A stretch of 64,000 nt of DNA from NCBI RefSeq assembly GCF_048544455.1, contig NC_133529.1, positions 52,633,401-52,697,400 of the forward strand. The letters are read 5' to 3'. Both the position numbers and the translations under genes were made by a program. The notes under the pieces were generated by a model that was not told the DNA's origin, did not search any database, and saw nothing but the letters and a program-made list of their open reading frames with translations. The stretch comes from Silene latifolia. Lineage: Eukaryota > Streptophyta > Magnoliopsida > Caryophyllales > Caryophyllaceae. Shown here piece after piece: positions 35,143-48,135 of this stretch (positions are counted from its first letter, which is position 1; every line of letters begins with the position of its first letter).

Positions 35143-37222
35143 GGTTTGACAAGCTTTTGGAGGATACCACAATCCATTGTGAGTTTCCTACACCTCCTTT
35201 TAGCTTTGTCTTTATATCATTTTAATTCAATCTTGATCATTGGTTTTGAGTCCTAGCAACACTTAGAAGACTCCCACCTTGGTTCCATTGAGGTGTCTTA
35301 TATTGTTCCCACTTTGAAAATCCAAAATGACAAACTAGATTCATGCATTGCATACTTGTGCATGAACTCCCCCATTTTTACACTAGAAATAGTGTCTTAC
35401 TTGGTTTGGGGAAGTTCAAGCACAAGTATTGGGAGTCAATTCAAATTGTGCTCTCTAACCAACAAATTCATGCATCATTTAGTATAGTTTAGAATGCATT
35501 CACTTGTTTATATATCATGTAGTTTCCATTTAGAGTAGAAATCATGCATTCTCATATTAGCTTGCATAATTTCCTATCGTATTGGCCATTGAGGACAATG
35601 CCCATACTAGTGTGGGGATGGCAAATTCTAACTTGACTTTAAAATAACTTGACTTTTAAAACAAAAATGATAAAAATTGAAAATTTTGAAAAAAATAAAA
35701 ACATGTCTTTTTATTTCATAAACAAAAACCCATAAAAATTTAAAAATTTCAAAAAACCAAAAACATGTTCATTCCTTTATAGTGTAGAATTGTATATTTT
35801 GTATATACTTGTTTGTTTGTTTGTTTGTTTGTCTATCCTTTTTCACATTGATCGACTACGCCACATCCGAGACATGAGGATTATGAAGACCACATCGTAT
35901 GATCTTTCCAATCTCCTTTTTCCTCTTTATGTTAATGACTATGTGGCTTTATTTTGTTTGATGCGGTATGAACCAATGTGATTATAGGAATTGCATTTAG
36001 CTTATATGGCATACAAGTTGGTAGATGCATTTGCATTAGGTTGTATATATGCTAGTTGCATCATGGCATATAGTTGCATTATAGGAAAAAAATTGTAAAA
36101 ACATCTATTTGGGAAGCTTGACAAGTTTATATAAGGCCCTTGTAGATACTTTTCCTTCTTAAGACTTTGCTCATTAGAATACTTGTAAAACACCCTAGGA
36201 TGTGTCATGCTAGTATCCTTTGACCCATGGATTAAGGCCTAGTCAAGAGTACCCTGTGATGTGATAACTTCTTGGTTACCGTTTAATTCAAGGTGACCCT
36301 TGAAACCATGCAACCATCTTACATATTCTACCACATTTTGTCATCAAAAGGGAATGGGCACAAAAATTATCAAAATTTGAGTTCAAGAATTGAAATGAGA
36401 AAGAAAAAGTTTGCAATTTGCATCAAAGAAAAGAGGAGTACAAAAATAAGAACTCCTATGCTTCAAATAAAAGGCACCCTCGTTACTAATTGGGGTGACT
36501 TTAAAAATATTCAAAAGAAAATGCAAAAAGTTGAAAGTTGTCAAGTATTGAAATGCCAAACATCAAAGAAATGACAAAAAGAAAGTGTTCTCAAATGTCA
36601 AATGCCACAAGAAATTGGGGGGAAAAATAACAACAAAAGCAAACTCCCATATGAAACTCAAATACATATTGATCCCTTTTTCCATCGAATCCACTTTTGT
36701 GCATGGTAGAGAGGGGACGACCCTTCTTCTTGTCTAGGCAAGAAGGGGAATTCCGCGATCCTCCAGTGTTTCTAACACCATAGGGAGCCTACTCTTGACG
36801 AAAGCATTTAACAATTGAGGACAAAGATACCCTAGCTTGACACAACTTGGAGGTGATTTATTGGTATCCTTCTAGGCTTAGTAATTTGAAGAAACTGTAT
36901 CTATAATGGAATGTGTACCCTTAGATTGCTTCCCTTTTGGATAATTTCCGCCACTTAGATGAGTAAAGTGGCTATTCTTTTGTAGATGCATCAATTACTT
37001 GTTTTATGTGCTTAATGCTTGGATGTATCGCCATTTTGGCAAGTCCCACCTTGCTTGCAAGAAGGCATCCTACCTCATGGTTGTCTTGTTGTGAGTTGAA
37101 GGGGCGGATTGAGACCCGCTAATTGTCTCATATCGGCTATATTAGTAGATTAGTTTAAATAAAGGTCCTAGTTGTAGTCACCTCTTTACTCGGGACGAGC
37201 AAATGTTCGGTTTGGGGATGTT
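35143..37222 (+). other. 3' untranslated region of Athila B and polypurine tract
   Basis: About 2.1 kb, homologous to 45951-48135 of element C (shared phrases include GACCCATGGATTAAGGCCTAG). No ORF is supported. The polypurine tract TTTGGGGATGTT is at 37211-37222. Confidence 0.75.
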
Positions 37223-38944
37223 TGATGTGACTCATATTTGAGCACATTTAGTCCCCGAATTAACCTCGTTCCTATGCTTTATAATGCATAATTGGGTCAT
37301 TTACTATCTTTAGTTTCCCATTTTGCATATTCTTTGAGGTTTTGTCCCCTTCGTAGGAAAGGAGTGCTAACCTTGTATTTACAAGGCGAAATGGAGCTAA
37401 ATTGATCGCATCTAATGACCAAGTATCAAAGAGAAGACCAACACTAGAAGGCCTAAGTAGATAATAAAGTGAATTGGGCAATGATGAAAGGATCCTTGCA
37501 TCCCCGACATGATCCTTGCGGATTGTTGAGGAGCAAAAGAAGAAAAGCATACTGTCCCAGAATCCGAGCGGATCAGGCACGATCCAGGCGTCTCTGAGTA
37601 GCAAGATCCGAGCATCTTGTGGCCAGGATGAGCGTCTTGCAGCAGCCTGAGCCGAGCATCTCACATAGGATCCAAGCAGATCCTAAGGCAGAACAACCCG
37701 TGCCTCATCACGGGACGGGCATATCAACACGGGACTAGCACGGAAATGCTCATTTCCTTCGAGAGGAGCATTTCCTCAACTTTTCTTAGGGTCTTAATAG
37801 TCATTTAAGCCCTTAGTAACCCTAATCTTTGTACCTAATCTTTAGTATAAATACCCCAGTGTACTACCTAGATTAGAATCATCCTTTAATCACGTCTTAA
37901 TCAATTCTTAGTACTCTCTTAATCCATTTTTAATCTCATTAGTCTTAATTTAGTTGTAATACAATTTATCAATATTAATCACATCTTAATCTTCTCTTAA
38001 TTTCTCTATTGTTCTTTATTTATTTTGGGTAATTAGAAGATTATTTGGGTTTATTTGGGAGATTGACAACCTTCCATCAATCATCAAGTACTTCTATTAT
38101 TCTTTGCTTTATTATTTGGAATCATCTTCATAGGTATAATTCCTTTTACCCTTGTTTAAATTATTGTTAGTTACTTTCATTTATTCATCATGTTATGCTT
38201 TGTTAATATGATTGACAACCTTGTTAGCATGCTAAACTTGATAATGAGTGAGTAGTTTCCTTAGCTAGGGTTAATGGGAAATTAGGGGAAATAAACATGG
38301 GGATTGATTCATGCTTAATCTAATAAGTCTTCATAACTAAATTTCTTGCTTGTTGTGATTTTAACTTATGCACATGTTATGTTTGATGAAATGCGAGCCT
38401 ATGAATCCTTGCATTTTTACCCATCACCTATATTTTCAATGAGGCTTGTAAGCTTATACACCAACTCGAGCCTCATTAGACCATGCATATAGTTGAGTAG
38501 GAAGGACTAAGTCGACTTGTAGGTGTTGTACAATCTAATCGATTCGGCTCCGGGACCCAAACCTTCTTTGGGATTGTAAGCTTATATACCAACTCGATCC
38601 CATCACAACAATAAGTCCTTGCATATAATTGAAAACATGTTTGTATGATCAACTCCCATGAATTCCCTATGAACCCATGACACCCTAGTGCTTTTAATCA
38701 ATTGTTTACAGCCCCTTTATTTACCTTGTTTTATTTTTATTCATCTTGTTGATTAGTTTAGATGATCTCCTACCTCAACCCAAATTGTGACACACTAAGA
38801 CACAACCATTTGCAATTGAGAATCCTACATCAATACCCGTCCCTTAGGATCCGACCTTTACTTGCCTCTTTGCTAAGAGTAGTTTGTAAAGTTATAAATA
38901 TTGTTTTGGTTGGTAGCTTTTGACGACGAGCTTGAAACCGAACT
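37223..38944 (+). repeat. 3' LTR of Athila B
   Basis: It starts TGATGTGACTC and ends near GAAACCGAACTA, with the last bases uncertain because it fuses to the truncated LTR of C. A TATA box (TATAAATA) lies at 37846-37853. A GACG/GATCC-motif island occupies 37490-37740. It is homologous to, but diverged from, the C LTRs. Confidence 0.78.
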
Positions 38945-40339
38945 AGGATGCTAAGCCTTGCGCATATGAAAGGAAAAGTGGAGCCAAATTGATCGCATCT
39001 AACGACCAAGCAACAAAGAGGATGCTAATACTAAGGGCCTAAGTAAATAAATCAACTAAAATGGTCATTGGCGAAGACCCCCACGGCTCTTCAACGATCC
39101 CCACGGATCTTGAGGCAGTCAAGAAGAAGAAAAGCTCAGGTCGGGCAACCTTGGCTAAATCCGGGTGACTCAAAGCTCAGGTCGGGCGGATCCTCAAGCA
39201 GCATAAACGTCTACAATGGTCAGGTCGTGGGACTCCTCATGGGACTTGCAAGGCGTTAATCTTCATCTTAGGGACTTAACCGTCATTTAAGCCCTTAGTT
39301 ACCCTAATACTTGTACTTAGTATAAATACTCCATTGTATTAGGGGATGATTACCAAGTCATTAGAGTAGATTAGAAATCAATTAGTTTAATTACCTTTCA
39401 ATCCTTCCTTGTTATTATTGAAGAACTCTTGGATCTAGTGGAGGAATTGGAGGATTATTTTGGGGATCTATTGAAGAATTGACAACTCTTCATTTATCAA
39501 TCAAAGCCTTCTTCTATTATTCTTTCCTTCTATTTGTTCATCATAAGTTTGGTATAATCTCTTTACTCTTTGTTTAATTATTGCTTGTTTCCTTATTCAT
39601 TCATCATGTTTGGACTAGTTAATATGATTGACAACCTTATTAACTTGTTTATCATGATCATGAGTGAGTAGTCCCCTAGCTAGGGTTAATGGGGGATTAG
39701 GGGAACTATAACATGGGGTTAGATCCATACTTCATCTAATATGTTATCATATGATTGCTTTCTTATTGTAGTGTTAACCTATGCACATGTTATGCTTGAT
39801 AAAATTCTAGACTATGAAACCTTGCATTTTGCACATCTCTTATCTATTCAACAATACTAGTAAGATATAAACTAACTCGAGTCTTGTTAGACCATGCATA
39901 GAAGTGAATAGGAAGAAAGTTTGTCGACTTGTAGGTGTTGTAAAATCTAGACCGACTCGACTCCGGGACCCAGATCTTCCTATGAACCGTAAGACATAAA
40001 CTAACTCGGTTCCTCTACAACAATAATTGCTTGCAACTATGAAAACATGTTTGTATGATGACCACCATGAATCCCCTATAAACCCATGACACCCTAGTGC
40101 CCTAATCCATTGTTTTACTTGCTTGTTTTACTTTCATTGTTTAGTAGTTTAGATAACCATCTCATCCCAACTCAATTTGTGACACCCTAAAGACATAGCT
40201 ACATGCAATCGATAACTTAATCCAATACCCGTCCCTTGGGATTCGACCTTTACTCACCACCATACTAAGGGTAGTTTTTTTAGTCTATAAATATTGTTTT
40301 GGTTGGTTATCTTAGACGAAAAAGTTTTAAACCGCACCA
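38945..40339 (+). repeat. 5' LTR of Athila C, 5'-truncated
   Basis: Collinear with 48272-50502 once the insertion at 49090 is removed. TATA box TATAAATA at 39321-39328. It ends CGCACCA before the primer binding site. Confidence 0.85.
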
Positions 40340-40343
40340 AAAA

Positions 40344-40361
40344 TGGCGCCGTTGCCGGGGA
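40344..40361 (+). other. Primer binding site of Athila C
   Basis: TGGCGCCGTTGCCGGGGA, 4 nt after the LTR end; identical to that of element A. Confidence 0.92.
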
Positions 40362-40461
40362 CGGTGTTCAATTGAATTGTTATCTTTAAATTGGTTTTAG
40401 TTGTGTCTTTCTTTGCCTTAAGGAAAAGCATTTCCTCAAGGTATTTCTCACCTTTTTCTCT

Positions 40462-42314
40462 TTGTTACCTTGCAAGGTGGATCTTATAGATTGTTGTGTA
40501 GAGGACCATGCGAGTTCTATTCTCATTAAAGACCCTTTGGAAGCATTGGAGGCCTTGGAAGCAAGTGAGGCCAAGAACAAACATTGGGAATTAGAGGTAG
40601 ACCTCCTTGAAGCCGCTCTAGCCAACAAAGAGCTTATTATTGAGCAATCTATGAGGATAAATGACATTATTAAAGAAGCATCACAATCCACTATGGAAGA
40701 ACAAGCAACCAAGGTAGAGCATGTAATGAGGATGAAATGTGTAATGGAGGTGGAAGATGTCCCTAATGAACTATCAAAGGTAGAAAGTGAGGTACAAACC
40801 CCAACTCTAAAACCTCTTCCCCCTAATTTGAAGTATGCTTACCTTGATGAGTCTAAAACCAAACCCATGATTGTCAACGAAAAACTTGACGATAGTCAAT
40901 TAGAAAGTCTGCTTGATGGGTTAAAAGAACATGAAAAGGCTATATGTTATAGTCTAGATGACCTCAAGGGAATTGTCCCGACTTTTGCATGCATAGGATT
41001 CATCTAGAGGAAGACCATAGACCTACCATCCAAGGACAAAGGAGACTAAACCCCCATATGCAAGAAATTGTAAAAGCGGAGGTTATGAAATTACTTGATA
41101 CGGGAATCATCTACCCTATATCGGATTCCTTGTGGGTTAGCCCCGTTCAAGTGGTACCCAAGAAAGGAGGTACCACAGTGGTGAAAAATAACAAGAATGA
41201 GCTAATACCCACAAGGAAGATTACCGATTGGCGAATGTATATTGATTATCGTAAGTTGAATTCCGCAACAAGAAAGGACCATTTGCCCCTTCCATTCATT
41301 GATCAAATGCTTGAGAGGCTTGCCTCTAACAAATTCTTTTGTTACCTTGACGGATACTCGGGATTCTTCCAAATCCCGATACACCCGGATGACCAACATA
41401 AGACCACCTTCACTTGCCCATATGGAACATTTGCATATAGGAGAATGCCCTTTGGGCTATGCAATGCTCCCACCGAGTGTTTATGTGAGTGTTGTATTAA
41501 ATTGGGAAAAGTGTCATTTTATGGTCAACGAAGGTATTGTCTTGGGTCATTTGATTATGGAAAAGGGCATAGAGGTTGACAAAGCCAAAGTTGAAGTAAT
41601 ATAGAAACTATCACCACCCATGAATGTCAAAGGGGTGCGGCGTTTTCTCGGTCATGCGGGGTTTTACCGACGATTCATAAAAGACTTTTCCAAAAATTGC
41701 AAAACCCCTCACTCAACTTTTGCTTAAGGATGCCCCGTTCCAATTTACTCATGAGTGTGTTGAAGATTTTGATAGGATCAAAGAGGCTCTAATTTCGGCA
41801 CCAATCATTCAACCCCCAAATTGGGAGTTACCTTTTGAGATAATGTGTGATGCAAGCAACTATGCCGTTGGCGCGGTTCTTGGACAATGAGTTGGGAAAG
41901 CTTTACATGCCATATATTATATAAGCAAGGCCCTTGATGCATCACAAGTCAATTATGATACCACGGAAAAGGAACTTCTTGCTATAGTATATGCTTTGGA
42001 CAAGTTCCGCTCCTACCTACGTGGATTGAAGGTTATTGTATTTTCAGACCACCGTGCTCTTAGACATCTCTATGAAGAAAGAGTCAAAGCCACGCTTATT
42101 GAGGTGGGTATTGTTACTCCAAGAGTTCGACTTAGAGATAAGGAACAAGAAAGGAGCGGAAAATGTAGTAGCGGATCACTTGTCGAGAATTCGATTTGAT
42201 AACAAAGATGAAGATACACAAATCAACGATTTCTTTCCCGATGATATTCTAATGGCCATCCACACACAACTTGAGAGGCATACCACACCATGGTTTGCCG
42301 ATTTTGCAAACTAA
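40462..42314 (+). pseudogene. Athila C pol, first part: pol linker, reverse transcriptase, RNase H
   Basis: 40462-41007 is a Glu-rich linker ending in PLPPNLKYAYLDE and the motif that precedes RT. The frame shifts near 41000 to RT proper: LLDTGIIYPISDSLWVSPVQ, WRMYIDYRKLNSATRKDH, then YGTFAYRRMPFGLCNAP near 41440. The sequence then jumps to VLNWEKCHF, missing roughly 55 residues including the catalytic F/YxDD box. RNase H follows in other frames, with Asp in CDASNYAVG (41850), Glu in TEKELLAIVYAL (41970) and Asp in FSDHRAL (42045). The frame then continues as [16 protein letters not shown] stop in VLGQ*VG (near 41888) and at least three frameshifts are visible. RT is dead by deletion. Confidence 0.85.
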
Positions 42315-43577
42315 ATTATAGGAGGAGTTCTCCCTCCGAAATTGAACTACAACCAAAGAAAGAGGTTCTTGTTCGAGGTAAAAAGATATTTTTGGGACGA
42401 TCCCAACCTCTACAAAGCATGTAGTGATGGCCTCTATCGAAGATGTGTCCCACAATAGGAAGTGCAAGGAGTTTTGGAAGGTTGTCACTCATCTCCTTAT
42501 GGAGGACATCATGGAGCACGAAGAACAATTGCCAAAGTCCTTCAATCGGGCTTTTATTAGCCTACCATGTTTGAAGATGCTAGATAATTTGTCATGCATT
42601 GTGATCCTTGCCAAAGGACCGGTAACATATCTTGGAGGAATGAGATGCCACAATAAGGCATTTTGGAGGTTGAAATCTTCGATGTTTGGGGAATTGATTA
42701 CCAAGGTCCCTTTGTATCATCTCAAGGCAACAAATACATTCTAGTTGCCGTTGATTACGTGTCCAAGTGGGTAGAAGCAATTGCTACCCCAACCGATGAT
42801 GCAAAGACGGTGACTAAGCTCTTGAAGAAAGTAATATTCCCAAGGTTTGGGGTTCCTAGAGCGATCATTTGTGATGGCGGATCACATTTCCATGTGAAGA
42901 AGCTTACATCTCTCTTAACAAAGTATGGTGTTCAACATAGAACCGACTTGGGATACCATCCTCAAACAAGCGGCCAGGTGGAAGTTTCAAATAGAGAGAT
43001 CAAACAAATCCTTGAGAAGGTCGTTAACAAGACTCGTAAGGATTGGAGCATGAAGCGTGATGACTCTCTTTGGGCTTATAGGATGGCTTATAAGACACCC
43101 GTAAGAACTTCACCTTATAATCTAGTCTATGGAAAGGCTTGTCACTTACCACTTGAATTGGAATACAAAGCCTTTTGGGCCATCAAAACACTCAATCTTA
43201 ATCTAAAGGTAAGTGGTGAGAAGAAGATCTTACAAATTGAGGAATTGGAGGAATTCCGGCTTCACTCTTATGAAAATGCAAGAATCTACAAAGAACGAAC
43301 CAAATTGCTCCATGATAAAAGAATCAAACAAAAGGTCTTGCACAAAGGAGACAAAGTCCTTCTATTCAACTCTCGATATCGGCTCTTCCCTGGAAAGTTG
43401 AACTCACGATGGACGGGTCCTTTTGTTATCACAAACGTTGGAAATTATGGAGACTTTGAGCTAATGTCGGAAGATGGGAATCGGTTAAAGGTTAATGGTC
43501 AACGTATCAAGCCTTACTATGAAGGAGATTTTGTAGGAGAGGTTGAGGTGACTCGCCTTGAGCCTCTCCCACCATGA
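42315..43577 (+). pseudogene. Athila C integrase
   Basis: It runs in the same frame as the end of RNase H, separated by a TAA (42312-42314). The zinc-binding N-terminus (HHGARRTIAKVL, then HCDPCQRT) is interrupted by stops near 42458, 42588 and 42655. The catalytic core from 42663 is open: Asp in WGIDYQGPF (42690), Asp in ICDGGSHF (42870) and Glu in [12 protein letters not shown] (42985), so the DDE triad is intact. The C-terminal segment includes SRWTGPFVI. It ends at 43577 (LEPLPP). The 304-codon open core is the best-preserved enzyme domain in the window. Confidence 0.88.
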
Positions 43578-44591
43578 TCTAGCATTAAAAGAGAGGAGAG
43601 TTTGGTGGAGTCCTCCCTAAACCACCACTTGTAAATATACTAACCCACTTACTTCCATTTTAACTTCATTGCATTTTCAATTCACTATTTTAACTATAAC
43701 TTTTGACATGAGAGCAAGTGAGGGAAGGATCCTAATGTGCTTCAAATGTGTAGTGCTTGATGATCAAGTGTGGGGAAGAATATGACTAGGCCAAATCAAG
43801 CCTTTGTAATAAAGAGGTAACGAGCACGAGAAGAAGAATTGATATGGGGAGAAGACCCCCACGAGCAGACCTGAGCTCGTGGGGACTGGGAAAGAAGCGC
43901 AGAGTGGATTTTTGCTCTGGAAGGAAATCTGCCCGACTCGACCCCAGCTCGAGCGACCAACCACTCAAGTCGCTCGACTTCAGTTCGAACCGTGGGACTT
44001 GAAGGAGCTCTCGAATGTTAGAATTTGCACTAGACGAAAATCTGCATGTCCCAAGCAATGGTCGGGCGACTTATGTTTCAAGACGGGCGGACCAGCACGG
44101 AGCTGAGCGTCTCCATATACATTCCAAGAAAAATCTTCGCTGGACTGAAATCTGTGCGGATCCTTCTGAAGACCCACGTCCCTGCTGGCTTCTAAAAAGA
44201 CCATTTTTTTCCTGTACTAAAATCTGGGCGTCTTTTGTCCAAGACGGGCGACTCGTCTGACAGGACAGGCGTCCCGCTTCCAAGCCGAGCGACCCTAACT
44301 GCTCGTATGAATTTTGTAAAAAAAAAAACAAGAGCCGCCCCAGGTCGCGCGTCTCTCTCCAGCGTCACTCTCCCCTTTTCAACTTTAAACCCTTCTTCCC
44401 ACCACACATATCATGACACATCACCTCTCCCTCCAAAATCAAAACATAAACCTCCCTCTCAAATACTCATAATCACCCAATATCACTTCCAAATAAACAA
44501 ACCTCTCTAAAACCTTAGCTCACCCAAAAACCTAGGGTTTGAGACATTCAAATAGATCTAATTTAGAAAGGATTGTTCTCACTCAAACAAA
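43578..44591 (+). other. Env leader of Athila C with a GACG-motif island
   Basis: It shares the post-integrase spacer with element B. 43850-44360 is GC-rich, with GGGCGACT, GAGCGTC and GGCGTC motifs related to the island in B and to those in the LTRs (39110-39200, 48470-48550). 44370-44520 is a C/A-rich leader. Confidence 0.65.
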
Positions 44592-45920
44592 ATGAAAACC
44601 CCAAGTATATTCATGACAAGAGAAGAAAGAAGAACAAGAGTCATTGGGAGTTCATAAACCTCACACCTGAACACTCTAAGAAGGGAAATGAAGAGATAAT
44701 TGATCTTTCAAGACTAGATGAATTCTCCAACATTGAGTTCTTCAACGATGCTCAAAGAATTGTCTTCCACAGACTTATGGGTCCTCACTAAGTTTGCTTT
44801 TCATGAAACATTAAAGAAGCTAGGAATCTACCACCAAACCGAAGCACTATTTGAATTATTTGATGTCTTAACAATGTTCCACATGCACGAACTCACTTAA
44901 AGACCATTAGTGCTTGAGTTCCTAAGCTTTTTGAGAATCTCCACCCTCAACAAAACAATTTGCATAGAGTTCCGACTTGAAAATGTGACTAGGATGATGA
45001 CCTTAGTGGAGTTCGCGGATGTGCTAGGACTAGATGTGTCACCTACTCGATCTTCAAAGCCACGAAATTATAGTATAGAACCCCTTTGGCGAGCCTTAAC
45101 GGGCCAAGATTTGACAAACATCAAGGATTGCTCGGCTTCATATATTCAAAACCCTATCATTCGATTCACTTATCGATTCATAACGAGTACCCTACTTGCT
45201 CGTCGTGATCCCGCCATTGTGAATGAACTTGATCTAACATTCATGGAGTCTTACTTGAAGATCCAAGGAAAGAGTGGTTATAAGTTCAATGCCCCATTAG
45301 TGCTACTTGAAATATGGGCGCAATTTAGGAATGACAATGATAATGGGATGAAACATATCGTCAATGGAGGCCTAGTGACAAGACTTGAAAAGTTTTTCAA
45401 CCCGAACTTCAACAACAACAACTCTTATATGCATCTTACGGAGAATACAAGAATCAATGAAATGTTCCTTTTTCGACATCATCATTGGATAGCCTATGAA
45501 GGCCATGAGCGACGAATCAAATGGTTGACTAAGGGAAGCGACCCTCTAATCCTTCCAATGGAGGGGTTGACAAGAATTACACCAAGAAGGGGCTCTCTGT
45601 CTTATCTAGTACCGGGAAGCGCAAGACAAGCAGATCAAGTCCCACCTCCTACTAATGGACGACAATAAGCAAATGAACCTCAAATGAGTGAACAAGAAAG
45701 AATCACTATCCCTCCTTACCCTTGCCCTTACCAACCCTACAATTATCTCGATCCATTCATTCTTCCGAGGGACGATTTCGTCACAAGCCTTCTTCAAGCT
45801 TTGCACCGCCAACAATATAGTGACAAGGTCGACACCTACTATGCTCTTTACCCCAATTTCCATACCATGGCCCGTCAAGGGCGCATAAATGAAGAGGAAA
45901 TGCTTCCCTCTTGGGCTTAA
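44592..45920 (+). pseudogene. Athila C env-like (ATHILA ORF1-type) protein, broken
   Basis: An N-terminal frame 44573-44791 (HWEFINLTPEHS) is shifted relative to the main frame, which runs 44718-45920 with stops near 44898 and 45666. Core segments are CIEFRLENVTRMMTLVEFADVLGL near 44980 and VNGGLVTRLEKFFNPNF near 45370, equivalent to INGGLVT of element B. It ends with a PYPCPYQPYNYLDPF segment also seen, diverged, in B. Not functional. Confidence 0.75.
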
Positions 45921-48135
45921 ATTGATATACTTTTCCCAAACTCGATTCATGGAAATGGTGGAGCTAGCGGTAATGGCAAAGGCAATGAAGAATGAGAAGG
46001 GTAAAGCAATGGTGAGACCATGGAGGTTAATAGTGAAGGAGATGAGTTCATGGATTCCTATGGAAGTGATCAGTCTAGAGCTTATTGGGATGATGATCTT
46101 GGAGTAGAGGATGGCGACAAATGAAGAAATTCTCTAGCTTGGTGGAGCAGGCAAGAGGCACCCACCATGGCTTGTGTGAGCTTTTTTTCTCCCTCTCTCA
46201 TTTTTATGTCAAACTTCGTATTGCAATCTAACTTAACCAAAATGTTCGTTGTTTTAACCTTTGTTAAGTGTCCTTGTAAAATTTAAGGACTATTTCCACC
46301 TTAGCAACATCAAGGTGATGATAAATTTTGTTCCCACTTGAAAATCCAAAATGACAATTTGCATTTAGCATAGCTTTGCATGGCCTTGTGGCCAAACTTC
46401 TCCCATTAATTTAACCGGTTTGGGGAAGTTTAGTCACAAGCAACCCGAGTTAATTCAAATTAGCTCTCCGAACAATAGAAAGCATGCATCACTTAGACTA
46501 GATTAGTTTGCATCACTTTGTTGTATATTCCATATAGCTTGCATCTAGTGTAGAATCATGCATACTCCATTTCGTTGCATTTGCATAGTTCCCTATTGTT
46601 TTGTCCATTCTAAGTGTGGGGATGGGGAATTCTAACTTTTTCCTAACTCAAAAATTTCAAAAAATGATAAAAATTTTAAAATTTTAAAAATCCAAAAACA
46701 TGTTCTTCCCTTTATAGTGTAGAAATGTATATATTTTATATATTTGGTTGTTTTTGTTCACTCCTATTACATTGGATCAACTACACCACATTCGAGGCAT
46801 GAGTAATATGAAGACCGCTTGGTATGATATTTCCTAATCTCCTTTTTCCTCTCTATGTTAATGACAATGTGGCTTCTTTTTGTTTGATGCGGTACAAACC
46901 GATGTGATTCTAGGAGTTGCATTTAGATTACATGGCATACTAGTGATAGTAGAATTTGCATTAGGTTGTATATATAATAGTTACATCATGGCATGTAGTT
47001 ACATTTTAGGAAAATTTTTGTGAAAGTGTCTAGTTGGGAAGCTTGGCAAGTGTGTATAGGCCCTTGTAGATAATTTTTCTCCTTGAGACTTTGTTTGCTA
47101 GAATACCTTCAAGACACTGTAGGATGTGTCATACTAGTATCTTTTGACCCATGGACTAAGGCCTAGTCAAGAGTACCTTATGGTGTGATGACTCCTTGAC
47201 TACCGTTTATTCTAAGGCGGCCCTTGATGCCATGGAACCGTTCTTACATCTCTATCATCATATTTTGCCAATACAAAAGGGAATGGGCACAAAAACTTCA
47301 ATTTGAGTTCGAGCACCAAAATGAAAAACAAAAAGTTTGCAAAAATTGCATCAATGAAAAGAGGAGCAAAAATAGACTCCTATGCTTCAATAAAAGTACC
47401 CTTGCTATAAAATGGGGTTACTTTGAAAATGTTCAAAGAAAAAGTGCAAAAAAGAAAAAATTGCCAAGTACGAAATTGCCAAACATAAAAAATGGCAAAG
47501 AAATATTCTCAAAAGACAAATGTCACAAGAAATTTGGAGGGAAACAAAACAAAAGCAAAACTACCAATATGAAACTTAAAGCATTGATCCCTTTTATCCA
47601 TTGATGATTCTCTCCTTTGTTGCATGGTAAAAAGGGGACGACCTTTCTTCTTGTCTAGGCAAGAGGGGGAATTCCGCGATCCTACAATGTTTTTAACACC
47701 ATAGGGAACCTACTCTTGACAAAAGTATTTAGCGATTGTGGACAAAAGTACCCTAGTTTGACACAACTTGGAGGTGATTCGTTGGTATCCTTTTAGACTT
47801 AGTAGCTTGGAGAAATAATATCTACAATGGAATGTGTACCCATAGATTGCTTCTCCTTTAGATGATTTTCGCCACTTAGATGAGGAAAGTGGCTATTCCT
47901 TTTGTAGATGCATCCTTTATTTGATCTTGTGTGTTTAAGTGCTAGGATGCATCACCATTTTGGTAAGCCCCACCTTGCCTTGTAAGAAGGCATCTTACCT
48001 CATAGATGTCTTGTTGTGAGTTGAAGGGGCGGAGTGAGGCCCACTAATTGTCTCACATCAGCTAGTTATTAATAAGGGTCATAGTTTTAGACACCTCTTT
48101 ACTCGGGACGAGCAAAGGTTTGGTTTGGGGATATT
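45921..48135 (+). other. 3' untranslated region of Athila C and polypurine tract
   Basis: About 2.2 kb, homologous to the equivalent region of B, with no supported ORF. The polypurine tract GGTTTGGGGAT lies near 48122-48132. Confidence 0.72.

Larger units (their letters stand above)
31153..38944 (+). mobile_element. Athila element B, 5'-truncated: gag-protease, env-like ORF, 3' LTR, no pol
   Basis: The element begins inside gag at the Retand junction and runs through protease, an env-like ORF, a 2-kb 3' region, a polypurine tract and an LTR. No RT, RNase H or integrase lies between protease and the env leader. Its LTR ends directly against a 5'-truncated LTR of element C near 38944. Confidence 0.8.

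Noticed and set aside
43764..44510. Several overlapping frames of 60-90 codons on both strands
   Set aside because: They arise from the stop-poor GC-rich island in the env leader of Athila C; no domain on either strand.
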